64,000 nucleotides of DNA from positions 248,001-312,000 of the forward strand of contig NZ_QZWI01000001.1 in NCBI RefSeq assembly GCF_003614975.1. Reading direction: 5' to 3'. Source of the stretch: Rahnella bruchi (GTDB lineage: Bacteria > Pseudomonadota > Gammaproteobacteria > Enterobacterales > Enterobacteriaceae). The notes beneath the pieces are model-generated. The model was not told the origin of the DNA. It saw only the letters and a program-made list of their open reading frames with translations, and ran no database searches. Positions 44,649 through 53,652 of this stretch are shown here, one piece after another; position 1 is the stretch's first letter, and each line of letters begins with the position of its first letter. Both the position numbers and the translations under genes were made by a program.

Positions 44649-47393
44649 ATGAGCACATTTAAATCTGTTGTCACCACGCTCGGCCAGGCGCGCATCGCGG
44701 CGGCCATTGCGGCGGGGACTGACATCAACATTACGCAGCTGGCCGTCGGCGACGGCAACGGCAAGGCAACCACGCCGGTTGCCTCACAGACCAAACTGGT
44801 GAAAGAGGTCTACCGCACGCCGCTCAATTCCTTAAAGCTCGATCCGACTCATGGTAACTGGGTGATTGCTGAGGCGGTGATTTCCGCCAGCGTCGGCGGC
44901 TTCTGGATGCGTGAAATGGGGCTTTTCAGCAGCGACGGCGCGCTGATTGCCGTCTGCAACATGGCGGACACCTATAAACCGACACTGGAGGAAGGTTCAG
45001 GCCGCACGCAGACGTTGCGCATGGTGATTGCGGTCAGCAACACCGAAGCGATCAGCCTGATGATCGACGACTCGGTGATTATGGCAACCGAGCAGTATGT
45101 GAACGACCTGCTGGCCGCGCATGAGAAATCACGCAACCACCCCGACGGCACCACGACGGCAAAGGGTTTTGTCCAGTTGAGCAGTTCGGTCAGCAGTACC
45201 AGCGAAACGCTGGCCGCCACGCCAAAAGCGGTGAAGGCCGCCAACGACAACGCGAATACACGTGTACCGTCCACCCGAAAGGTAAATAATAAAGCCCTGA
45301 GCGCCGATATTACTCTGGCAGCGGCTGACGTGGGGGCAATGAGCAATCTGATGCTGGCAACGGACACGACGAAGGTTAAGCGTCTGGACGACCCGTCCAT
45401 TATTGACGTCACGAATCCCATCAGTATTTCTGCCACGTTTGAAGACCACCCTCTGGGGGCGACCTATGTTGTTGCCGGTCAGTTGCACAACTGGAGGCGC
45501 TACTGGGCGGCGGGTGCGGGAGCCTATCAGCGGCTGATTAATAACGATGGGCAGATTTTTGAGCGCGTAGGTTCTTACACTGCGGCAGCCGGTTGGAAAT
45601 GGTTCCTCAGTGACAATGCTTATCCGTTCGGCTGGAGAAAGGTACTGGACAGCGGCAGTATGACGCTTGCCGATCTGACGCGCCTGGGCGTTGCTGCGTC
45701 CGGTGAAAATACTGATATCACAAGCCTGAGCAAACTGACCAGCATAGCGTCAGATCTCAAAATGGAACGCACGCTTGAGGTCGCCAGTTCGATCCAGTCG
45801 AATTATCGAATTGGCGTCAAGCGGTCAGGTGACTATGAAGCCTATATGTCATTCACCAGCCGCTTAGGCACGGTGTCGGCAGATAAATTACCATCCGTTT
45901 TAACTTCAATGGGGAACGTATATTTTCGTTTGCCAAACACGCTGACCGATACGGATCCCCATGCAGGGCGTGCCTTGGGTGGCCTTTCTTCTGCGATTTA
46001 TCCGGCTGGTGAAGGTGTAATGCGGATGGATGCCAGGGATGAATCCGGCACCATTAAAGCCCGTATCGTCTGCGACGGACAAACTGATAGCGTACAAATC
46101 GCAAACGGCGTTTTACGGCCTGAATCAGGTATTACCCTTTCCTCAACGAATGCGAATTCAGTGATCCGCGGGCGTAATGACGCCGTCATTCTGCGAGACC
46201 ATAACAACGGAAATGTGACGTTATCCGCCAGTGTGAATGTGGCTAATTCAGGCATCGGCGGAACTTTATACCTGGGATATAACCGAGCCTCCGCCAATAT
46301 CTTCACGTCTGCGGTTTCCATAGACTCGCCTTTAACAGTCAATGAGACCTTAAACGCGGCCAAAGATGCCACTTTTGCCGGTGCCGTGACAGTGACGGGT
46401 GAAGTCAATTTTAACGGACTGGTGAAATTCAACCGGCATGATGCAGCCTGCCAATTTAGCTCAGCGAATGCGGTACATCCGTTCATGAATGTGAGCTACT
46501 CCAATGCCGGAAACTTTGGCTTTTGGGATGCCACTAACGGTAAGTGGGTACTGCGTAAAAGAGCGTCAAACCTGACGGACGGCACTGCGGATAATTGGGT
46601 AATGGATGGCGGTCTTGAGGTCACCGGTTCGTATGGCCTGACATTATCAACCGCCCTGCCTGTTTCCAGCGGTGGCACCGGTGCAAAAACCGCAACCGAT
46701 GCATTAAAAAATCTCGGTGCATTGCCCGAAAAAGGCACTGCTGTAGCGGCGACTAAACTCGCCACCGCGCGAAAAATTGCCGGTGTAGCCTTTGACGGCA
46801 CCAAAGACATCAACCTCACCAACTCGAATGTCGGGCTGGGGAATGTCGGGAATTTTGCCGCTGTTCAGCAAGGCGGCGGTGCCGGTATGCAGAGCAATAA
46901 AGTCTATATCGGCTGGACGGGTTCTAAGGTCAAAATTCAGGTAGATGCTTCTGATATGGGGGAGGTTTACACCACTAATTTCCCGCCACCACAAAGAGAT
47001 TCATATACTAAAACGGAATCCGATGGCCGTTATATCTACCGTGATACTGCCACCACAGTTGGTTTTGTTTCGGGCAATGCAAATGATCCCTATATGCGTC
47101 ACTCAACCACCAATGGCGTTGTTGTCCTCCCCACCAGGGAGCAGTTACAAAACGAAATTTCAGGAACTCGCAATTGGTCGGATGGTCGTTTTGTTTACGA
47201 CGTACAGCGCGGCAGTCAGGCGCTGGAGAATGCGGGCTGGACTGCTCAGCAGAACTGGGAAGCGCCGACCGGTTGTTTCATGACGGGGTTAAACATACGT
47301 CCTGATATGGGCGACTGCCGAATGATGGGGAAATACTACCGCGCATTAATGATTAGAACGGCCAGTGGAAGCTGGCGTCAGGTGGGTAACTAA
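44649..47393 (+). CDS. H: Tail fibre protein gpH
   Basis: 914-residue receptor-binding fibre. The N-terminal about 170 residues carry the P2-type baseplate-attachment domain (MSTFKSVVTTLGQARIA through the NDLLAAHEKSRNHPDG segment), followed by a fibre repeat region with VPSTRKVNNKALSADI-type linkers. A 'LPVSSGGTGAKTATDALKNL' collar lies near residue 680, and the C-terminus is a variable receptor-binding tip. Length and N-terminal match are sound; host range cannot be told. Confidence 0.93.
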   Translation: MSTFKSVVTTLGQARIAAAIAAGTDINITQLAVGDGNGKATTPVASQTKLVKEVYRTPLNSLKLDPTHGNWVIAEAVISASVGGFWMREMGLFSSDGALIAVCNMADTYKPTLEEGSGRTQTLRMVIAVSNTEAISLMIDDSVIMATEQYVNDLLAAHEKSRNHPDGTTTAKGFVQLSSSVSSTSETLAATPKAVKAANDNANTRVPSTRKVNNKALSADITLAAADVGAMSNLMLATDTTKVKRLDDPSIIDVTNPISISATFEDHPLGATYVVAGQLHNWRRYWAAGAGAYQRLINNDGQIFERVGSYTAAAGWKWFLSDNAYPFGWRKVLDSGSMTLADLTRLGVAASGENTDITSLSKLTSIASDLKMERTLEVASSIQSNYRIGVKRSGDYEAYMSFTSRLGTVSADKLPSVLTSMGNVYFRLPNTLTDTDPHAGRALGGLSSAIYPAGEGVMRMDARDESGTIKARIVCDGQTDSVQIANGVLRPESGITLSSTNANSVIRGRNDAVILRDHNNGNVTLSASVNVANSGIGGTLYLGYNRASANIFTSAVSIDSPLTVNETLNAAKDATFAGAVTVTGEVNFNGLVKFNRHDAACQFSSANAVHPFMNVSYSNAGNFGFWDATNGKWVLRKRASNLTDGTADNWVMDGGLEVTGSYGLTLSTALPVSSGGTGAKTATDALKNLGALPEKGTAVAATKLATARKIAGVAFDGTKDINLTNSNVGLGNVGNFAAVQQGGGAGMQSNKVYIGWTGSKVKIQVDASDMGEVYTTNFPPPQRDSYTKTESDGRYIYRDTATTVGFVSGNANDPYMRHSTTNGVVVLPTREQLQNEISGTRNWSDGRFVYDVQRGSQALENAGWTAQQNWEAPTGCFMTGLNIRPDMGDCRMMGKYYRALMIRTASGSWRQVGN

Positions 47394-47394
47394 G

Positions 47395-47913
47395 ATGATC
47401 ACATTTAAAAATATCAAAATTTCTAAGCAGGTGTTAGAGGAAGGCATTCCCCTGCCCGTGATGTATTTCGAAGATGAAACGGGTCAGGACTGGTACAAAC
47501 TGCGAGATGAAAAATGGCAGGGCGAAAACTGTTTCATTGCCGTTGGTGCTGACGGATTTATTTCTACCTGGTCGGATAACCCGAACTTTCTCACCCTATC
47601 TGAAGGCGTGAGCATTTACGAAATCAGCCGCGAAGCGCTGCCGGAAGATGTCAGCGATCACCATTATAGCTATGCAAACGGCGAGTTCGTGAAATTTGTA
47701 CAGCCTGCGATTGAAGTCGCCGCGCAGCAAAAAAATACGTTGCTCAGCCAGGCCGCCGCCGCCATTGCTCCGCTACAGGATGCGGTTGATATCGATGAAG
47801 CCACCGACGAAGAACTGGCAAGCCTGAAAGTCTGGAAGAAATACCGCGTTGCCCTGAATCGCCTGGATTTAGCCGCTGCGCCGGATATCGACTGGCCTGC
47901 TGTACCTGAATAA
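47395..47913 (+). CDS. G: Tail fibre assembly chaperone gpG
   Basis: 172-residue Tfa-family chaperone that helps fold and trimerise the adjacent fibre. It has the C-terminal KNTLLSQAAAAIAPLQDAVD and 'LKVWKKYRVALNRLDL...WPAVPE' block that defines the family. ATG 47395 is chosen (directly after the H stop); a longer frame runs back into H. Confidence 0.92.
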   Translation: MITFKNIKISKQVLEEGIPLPVMYFEDETGQDWYKLRDEKWQGENCFIAVGADGFISTWSDNPNFLTLSEGVSIYEISREALPEDVSDHHYSYANGEFVKFVQPAIEVAAQQKNTLLSQAAAAIAPLQDAVDIDEATDEELASLKVWKKYRVALNRLDLAAAPDIDWPAVPE

Positions 47914-48018
47914 ATTGATCGCTGAAAACGATCAATTACGGATAATTGATCAGTAGTAACTATTTGAACATGTCCCGCATATGTCCAAGGATATCCCCAG
48001 ACTTTTTAGGAGGAAGAA

Positions 48019-48159
48019 ATGGAATTAAACCAGGAAGAGGCCGAGATGGTGGCGGGATTTATCGCGGCAAACTGGGCGGCATTTTCAGAAGCCGCTGAGG
48101 GCGTGATGTCTGTTTGCGCTTTGCACCGGCTGGCTGAAAAATTAGGGTTGGAGAATTAA
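48019..48159 (+). CDS. Small protein in the G-FI interval
   Basis: A 46-residue frame with a strong ribosome site (AGGAGGAAGAA) before ATG 48019. It is acidic and helical: MELNQEEAEMVAGFIAANW then 'ALHRLAEKLGLEN'. It lies where P2 has the exclusion gene fun(Z), but shares nothing with it that I can see, and ends just ahead of a terminator. Real translation is likely because of the ribosome site; function is unknown. Confidence 0.6.
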   Translation: MELNQEEAEMVAGFIAANWAAFSEAAEGVMSVCALHRLAEKLGLEN

Positions 48160-48188
48160 CCCCCCGCTTTTCAAATTTATTGACCATT

Positions 48189-48209
48189 GCCCCCACGAGG
48201 GGCTTTTTT
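48189..48209 (+). terminator. Terminator after the G operon
   Basis: GCCCC/GGGGC stem with CACGA loop followed by TTTTTTG, 30 bp after the 46-residue gene. Confidence 0.85.
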
Positions 48210-48224
48210 GTATCTGGCCTTCAC

Positions 48225-48237
48225 CACGTTGTGCCAT
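48225..48237 (+). promoter_or_regulatory. Candidate Ogr-binding site for the FI promoter
   Basis: CACGTTGTGCCAT is an exact copy of the 13-mer at 35476-35488, and lies 82 bp upstream of FI, the place of the P2 PF promoter. Confidence 0.7.
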
Positions 48238-48318
48238 TCCCCACACTCCCCGCCCGCCGTGCCTGCGCGTACACAACACGCGATGATTGACCTCACCCCA
48301 ATCACAGGAAAAAACACC

Positions 48319-49488
48319 ATGGCTGATTATCATCACGGTGTGCGCGTTGTTGAAATCAACGACGGCACCCGCGTTATCTCCACCGTTTCCACCGCCATCA
48401 TCGGGATGGTTTGCACTGCAGAAGACGCGGACGCCGACGCGTTCCCGCTCGATACGCCGGTGCTTATCACCAACGTACTGACCGCCGCAGGCAAGGCCGG
48501 TAAAACCGGCACACTCCGCGCCTCATTGATGGCAATCGCCAACCAGGCTAAACCCGTTGTCGTTGTCGTGCGCGTGGCAGAAGGTGACACCGAGGCGGAA
48601 ACCACCTCGAACATCATCGGCGGCACCGACGCCACCGGCATGTATACCGGCATGAAAGCCCTGCTGTCTGCCCAAACCGAACTCGGCGTGAAGCCGCGCA
48701 TTCTCGGCGTGCCGGGGCTGGATAATCTGGACGTCGCCACGGCGCTCGGTACCGTCTGTCAGCAACTGCGCGCCTTCGGCTACGTCAGCGCATACGGCTG
48801 CAAAACCGTGTCCGATGCCATCAAGTACCGGGAGAATTTCAGCCAGCGTGCGCTGATGGTTGTCTGGCCGGATTTCGTCGCCTGGAACACCACAACGAAC
48901 GCCAGCGACATCGCGCCCGCCACCGCCTATGCCCTCGGCCTGCGTGCCAAAATCGACGCCGAAACCGGCTGGCATAAAACCCTGTCCAACGTCGGCATCA
49001 ACGGCGTGACCGGCCTGTCTGCCAGCGTCTATTGGGATTTACAAACCACCGGCACCGACGCCGACCTGCTGAACCAGGCGTGCGTCACCACACTTATCCG
49101 CAAAGGCGGCTTTAAGTTCTGGGGGCAGCGCACCTGCTCTGACGATCCCCTGTTCCTGTTTGAGAACTACACCCGCACCGCGCAGGTGCTGGCGGACACC
49201 ATGGCCGAAGCGCACCTATGGGCAATGGACAGGCCAATGACCCCGACGCTTATCAAAGACATGATTGCGGGCATCAACGCCAAACTGCGCGAAATGAAAA
49301 CCGCCGGTCTGATCATCGACGGCACCTGCTGGTACGACGCGGAGGCTAACACCGTCGAAACCCTGAAAGCGGGCAAGCTGTTCATTGATTACGACTATAC
49401 GCCGGTGCCGCCGCTGGAAGATTTAACCCTGCGTCAGCGCATCACCGATCAGTACCTGGCGACGTTCGCCACGGCCATCAACAGCTAA
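48319..49488 (+). CDS. FI: Tail sheath protein gpFI
   Basis: 389-residue contractile sheath protein. The ATG at 48319 (MADYHHGVRVVEI) matches the family start; the longer frame upstream overlaps the promoter. Conserved 'DPLFLFENYTRTAQVLADT' and the C-terminal YDYTPVPPLEDL. Confidence 0.96.
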   Translation: MADYHHGVRVVEINDGTRVISTVSTAIIGMVCTAEDADADAFPLDTPVLITNVLTAAGKAGKTGTLRASLMAIANQAKPVVVVVRVAEGDTEAETTSNIIGGTDATGMYTGMKALLSAQTELGVKPRILGVPGLDNLDVATALGTVCQQLRAFGYVSAYGCKTVSDAIKYRENFSQRALMVVWPDFVAWNTTTNASDIAPATAYALGLRAKIDAETGWHKTLSNVGINGVTGLSASVYWDLQTTGTDADLLNQACVTTLIRKGGFKFWGQRTCSDDPLFLFENYTRTAQVLADTMAEAHLWAMDRPMTPTLIKDMIAGINAKLREMKTAGLIIDGTCWYDAEANTVETLKAGKLFIDYDYTPVPPLEDLTLRQRITDQYLATFATAINS

Positions 49489-49501
49489 GAGGCGCTAAAC
49501 C

Positions 49502-50011
49502 ATGGCACTGCCAAAGAAACTGAAATACCTGAACCTGTTTAACGATGGTCACAACTACGTCGGCGTGGTCAGCGCGCTGACGTTGCCAAAGCTGACACGC
49601 AAGCTGGAGAACTATCGCGGCGGCGGCATGAACGGTGCCGCGCCGATTGACTTCGGGCTGGACGACGACGCGCTGACGCTGGAATGGACGATGGGCGGGC
49701 TGGATACGCTGGTGCTCCAGCAGTGGGGGGCGGTTGACGCTACGCCGCTGCGCTTTGCCGGTTCCTTCCAACAGGACGACACCGGCGAGACGCTCGCGGT
49801 GGAGGTCGTGATGCGCGGGCGTCACAAAGAGATTGATTTTGGCGAGTACAAACAGGGCGAAGACACCGAAACCAAAGTGTCCACCCAGTGCACCTATTTC
49901 AAACTGAGCATCAACGGGCAGGACGTGATCGAGGTGGACACCGTGAACATGGTGGAAATCGTCAACGGCACCGACCGCCTGGCGGAGCACCGCAAAAACA
50001 TCGGCCTGTAA
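49502..50011 (+). CDS. FII: Tail tube protein gpFII
   Basis: 169-residue major tail tube protein, MALPKKLKYLNLFNDG at the start and TDRLAEHRKNIGL at the end, as in P2 FII. It forms the inner tube under the sheath. Confidence 0.96.
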   Translation: MALPKKLKYLNLFNDGHNYVGVVSALTLPKLTRKLENYRGGGMNGAAPIDFGLDDDALTLEWTMGGLDTLVLQQWGAVDATPLRFAGSFQQDDTGETLAVEVVMRGRHKEIDFGEYKQGEDTETKVSTQCTYFKLSINGQDVIEVDTVNMVEIVNGTDRLAEHRKNIGL

Positions 50012-50069
50012 CCCCTGAGCGGCGCCGGTTCGCGGCGCTGCTATACCCCTTACGATTTAAGAGAATGTC

Positions 50070-50369
50070 ATGAAACAGATTAATGAAGCCGCTATCGAAA
50101 ACGAAAACGTCATTACCCTGGAAGAACCGATCGCCCGTGGCGAGATGGTGATTAGCCAGGTTGAAATCATCAAGCCAAACGCCGGTCATCTGCGCGGCAT
50201 CGGCCTTGCCTCCTTGTCGAATGCGGACGTTGACGCGCTGGTGACGGTGCTGCCGCGCATCACGCTGCCGATCCTCACCAAACAGGAGTGCAACGCGCTT
50301 TGCCTGCCCGACCTGATCGCGCTGGCGAGCAAGGTGGTCGGTTTTTTATCGCCGAAATCGGAACAGTAA
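50070..50369 (+). CDS. E: Tail assembly protein gpE
   Basis: 99-residue tail assembly protein (P2 E is 91). It shares its first about 93 codons with the frameshift product E+E'. It is needed for tape-measure-guided tail assembly, like lambda gpG. Confidence 0.93.
   Translation: MKQINEAAIENENVITLEEPIARGEMVISQVEIIKPNAGHLRGIGLASLSNADVDALVTVLPRITLPILTKQECNALCLPDLIALASKVVGFLSPKSEQ
50342..50348 (+). other. Programmed -1 frameshift site in E
   Basis: The heptamer T TTT TTA is in frame with E (GGT TTT TTA) and fits the X XXY YYZ slippery pattern. A -1 shift here extends E by 57 codons, as in P2 E+E'. Confidence 0.88.
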
Positions 50370-50521
50370 AACTGCCCGCCTCTTTGATAGTTGACGACCT
50401 GATGGCTGACATTGCGGCGGTGTTTCACTGGCAGCCCTCGGAACTGTTTGCGATGTCGCTGACCGAGATTATCGGCTGGCGGCGTCGCGCATTACTGCGT
50501 AGCGGAGCCGAAAGTGAGTAA
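50348..50521 (+). CDS. E': gpE' extension (E+E' frameshift product)
   Basis: Continuation of E in the -1 frame after the slippery site at 50342-50348, reading IAEIGTVKLPASLIVDD...WRRRALLRSGAESE. The fusion would have about 150 residues (P2 E+E' is 142). It has the same role as lambda gpGT, binding the tape measure and tube proteins. The end overlaps the start of T. Confidence 0.88.
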   Translation: MAEIGTVKLPASLIVDDLMADIAAVFHWQPSELFAMSLTEIIGWRRRALLRSGAESE

Positions 50522-53156
50522 TTTACGATTGCAGGTGCTACTGAACGCCGTGGATCGGGCGTCGCGCCCTTTCCGCTCGGTGGAAAAAGCCAGTAAAGCA
50601 CTCAGCGGAAACATCCGCAACACGCAGGACACCCTGCGAAATCTCAACGCGCAGGCGTCGCAAATCGACGGCTTTCGCAAGGCGAGCGCGCAGCTGGCCG
50701 TCACCCGTGCCAGCCTGAAAAAAGCCAAAGAGGAAGCCAGCCGGCTGTCGCAGGCGTTTGCCAATACCGCGAACCCGACGGCTAAGCAGACGCGGCTGAT
50801 GGAGGCAGCGAAGCGCGCCGCCAGCGAGTTGCAGGCCAAAGAAAACAGCCTGCGCAACTCCGTGCAGCGGCAGCGCGGCGCGCTGGAGTCGGCGGGGATT
50901 TCCACGCGTAACCTCGCCGCCGAGCAGCGCCGGTTACGAGCCAGCTCGCAGGAGGCGAACGCCACGCTTGCCCGTCAGCGGGAGGAGCTGGCACGGCTGA
51001 ACCGGCAGCAGCAGCGGCGGGAAAACAGCCGCAGGCGTTTTCAGGCAACCCAGCGCGCAGGCGACACTATCCGAAATAACGGCGCGGTAGCGATGGGCGT
51101 GGGCTCGGCGGCGCTGTATGCAGAGGGGAAATTTATCGCCCCAGGCATCACTTTTGATAAAGAGATGTCCGGCACACAGGCGATCCTCGGGCTGGATAAA
51201 ACCGACAAAAAGCTGGCAGCTATCCGGCAGCAGGCGCGCGATATCGGCGGAAGTACGGCATTTTCTCCGATGGACGTTGCGCGCACGCAGGGCGTACTTG
51301 CCCGCTCCGGCTATAACGCCGACTCCATTCTCAGCTCAACCGAATCCACGGTGAACCTGTCGCTGGCTTCGGGGATTGATATTGCCGACGCCGCCGACAT
51401 CGTCACTAACATGCAGTCGGCGTTCAACATCCCGATGGATCAGATTAAGCGCGTCTCTGACGTGATGACCAAAGGGTTTACCAGCTCGAACACCAACCTG
51501 ATTGAGCTGGGCGAGGCGATGAAATACGTGGCACCTATCGCCCAGGCGGCGGGTGCCAGTATCGAAGACACTACCGCGATGCTCGGCGTGCTGGCGGATA
51601 ACGGCATCAAAGGCAGTATGGCGGGCACCGGTGCCAGCGCGATGTTTAGCCGGTTGCAGGCACCGACGGGGCAGTCACCGGCGGCGCTGAAGGAGCTGGG
51701 GATCAGCACGCGGGATAAGAAAGGCAACATGCTGCCTATTCAGAAAATCCTCACCGACATCAACGCCTCATTCAAAAGGAACAAGCTCGGGACGGCGCAG
51801 CAGGCCGAATACCTGAAAGTGATCTTCGGTGAAGAGGCGATGAAAGGCGCGGTGAAGCTGGTGGAGGCCGCAGGCAACGGCAGGCTGACCGAAAAGAAAA
51901 CCGCGCTGGAAAACTCGCGGGGGTCGGCGGCGTCGGTCGCGAAGGTGCAGACCGATAACCTCGACGGCGACCTGAAAAACATGCAGTCCGCGTTTGAGGA
52001 TTTGCAGATCGAGACCTTTGATAAACAGGACTCCAGCCTGCGAAAGCTGACGCAATCCGCGACTGACTGGCTCGGCAACGTGGGCAAATGGGTGAAGGCC
52101 AACCCGAAGCTGACCGGCACTATCGTTAAGTCAGCGCTGGCGGTGACGAGCCTGGTTGTCGGCCTCGGCGTGCTGGGCGTGGTGGTCGGTCCGGTCGTGA
52201 AAGGTCTGGGTTATATCGGCATGGCACTGAAAGGCGTGGGCACCGCGCTGCTGTGGATGGGACGCGCCGCGATGGCAAACCCGCTGCTGGCCGTGGTCGC
52301 ACTGATCGCGATGGCGGCGATTTATATCTGGGCGAACTGGAGCACGCTGGAGCCGAAGTTTAAAAAGATGTGGGACGCGATTGCCGCCTGGACGACCGAA
52401 GCCTGGGCAACCATCACCGACTGGCTGACCGGCACCTGGAACAGCATCGTTGCCGGTGTGCAGGGATTATCGGATAAGTTCGCAGCGGTCTGGACAGGCA
52501 TTAAAGACGGGGCAAAAGCGGGGTTTGCGGCCTATATCGATTTCCTCAAGTCTTTTGGGCAGAAGATTTTCGACGTGGTGAAAAGCCTCCCAGGCAAATT
52601 TAAAGAGGCGGGCAGCAATATGATCACCGCGCTGATGGACGGAATTGCCGCGAAGTGGCAGACGCTGAAAGACAAGCTTTCCAGCATGACCGATTTCCTG
52701 CCGGACTGGATGAAATCGGACGGCGATAAAACCATTTCGGTGAGCGTCAGCAATAGCCTGCCGAAACCGGCGGAGGGGCTTTCTACGTCTGCGCTGCCTG
52801 CGCCGATACTGCCGAAACCTGCGGGCGGTCTGAACACCGCACAACCTTACGGCACCGGCGGTGCGGCATACAACTACGCGGGCATGTTCGACAAAGGCGG
52901 CGACATTGCCGCCGGTGAGGTCGGCATTGTGGGAGAGAACGGCGCGGAGCTGGTACGTGGTCCGGTGAGCGTCACGGGGCGTCGGGATACGTCGGCGCTG
53001 ATGCGTAATCAGGCTCCTGCTGCCGCTCCTACCTTCAACGTCTACGCCGCGCCCGGACAAAGTGCGAAGGACGTCGCCGCCGAGGCAATGCGTTTATTTG
53101 AAGATTACATGCGCCGCCAGCGTTCTGCGGCGCGCAGCTCAATGAATTACGGCTAA
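50514..53156 (+). CDS. T: Tape measure protein gpT
   Basis: 880-residue tape measure protein that sets tail length; P2 T has 815. It starts at GTG 50514 inside the E' end. The N-terminal coiled coil is long (to about residue 180); a PhageMin-tail domain follows (GITFDKEMSGTQAILGL onward); hydrophobic segments occur near 540-605 (VVGLGVLGVVVGPVVKGLG; LAVVALIAMAAIYIW); the C-terminus has GEVGIVGENGAELV. Confidence 0.95.
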   Translation: MSNLRLQVLLNAVDRASRPFRSVEKASKALSGNIRNTQDTLRNLNAQASQIDGFRKASAQLAVTRASLKKAKEEASRLSQAFANTANPTAKQTRLMEAAKRAASELQAKENSLRNSVQRQRGALESAGISTRNLAAEQRRLRASSQEANATLARQREELARLNRQQQRRENSRRRFQATQRAGDTIRNNGAVAMGVGSAALYAEGKFIAPGITFDKEMSGTQAILGLDKTDKKLAAIRQQARDIGGSTAFSPMDVARTQGVLARSGYNADSILSSTESTVNLSLASGIDIADAADIVTNMQSAFNIPMDQIKRVSDVMTKGFTSSNTNLIELGEAMKYVAPIAQAAGASIEDTTAMLGVLADNGIKGSMAGTGASAMFSRLQAPTGQSPAALKELGISTRDKKGNMLPIQKILTDINASFKRNKLGTAQQAEYLKVIFGEEAMKGAVKLVEAAGNGRLTEKKTALENSRGSAASVAKVQTDNLDGDLKNMQSAFEDLQIETFDKQDSSLRKLTQSATDWLGNVGKWVKANPKLTGTIVKSALAVTSLVVGLGVLGVVVGPVVKGLGYIGMALKGVGTALLWMGRAAMANPLLAVVALIAMAAIYIWANWSTLEPKFKKMWDAIAAWTTEAWATITDWLTGTWNSIVAGVQGLSDKFAAVWTGIKDGAKAGFAAYIDFLKSFGQKIFDVVKSLPGKFKEAGSNMITALMDGIAAKWQTLKDKLSSMTDFLPDWMKSDGDKTISVSVSNSLPKPAEGLSTSALPAPILPKPAGGLNTAQPYGTGGAAYNYAGMFDKGGDIAAGEVGIVGENGAELVRGPVSVTGRRDTSALMRNQAPAAAPTFNVYAAPGQSAKDVAAEAMRLFEDYMRRQRSAARSSMNYG

Positions 53157-53166
53157 GGGGGTTTCT

Positions 53167-53652
53167 ATGATGCTGGCTTTGGGGATGTTCGTGTTTATGC
53201 TGCAAACCCTGCCCTATCAGAGTTTGCAACGCTCGGCGGAATACCGCTGGCCGACCAATGACCGGATCGGCCTGCGCGCCGCGCCGCAGTTTCTCGGGCA
53301 AGGGGATGAAAAAATCACCCTGACCGGCACGCTGCTGCCGGAAATCACCGGCGGCAGGCTGAGCCTGGACGCACTGCGCCTGATGGCGGATCAAGGCCGC
53401 GCCTGGTCGCTGATTGGCGGCAACGGTGCGATTTACGGGATGTTCGTGGTGGAAAGCCTCAGTGATGAACATTCAGAGTTTTTCGCTAACGGTGCCGCCC
53501 GCAAAATTGAGTTTACGCTGAGCCTCAAGCGGGTGGACGAAAGCCTGACCGCCATGTTCGGCGACATCAAAACGCAGGCGGATGGCCTTTTGGATCAGGC
53601 GGGCGGCATTGCCAGCAACGTGCAGAAGTATGCAGGCGGGCTGCTGTCATGA
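53167..53652 (+). CDS. U: Tail protein gpU
   Basis: 161-residue P2 U homologue: MMLALGMFVFMLQTLPYQ at the start, ITGGRLSLDALRLMADQG in the middle, and IEFTLSLKRVDESL. It acts at the baseplate/hub. ATG 53167 kept for agreement with P2. Confidence 0.95.
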   Translation: MMLALGMFVFMLQTLPYQSLQRSAEYRWPTNDRIGLRAAPQFLGQGDEKITLTGTLLPEITGGRLSLDALRLMADQGRAWSLIGGNGAIYGMFVVESLSDEHSEFFANGAARKIEFTLSLKRVDESLTAMFGDIKTQADGLLDQAGGIASNVQKYAGGLLS

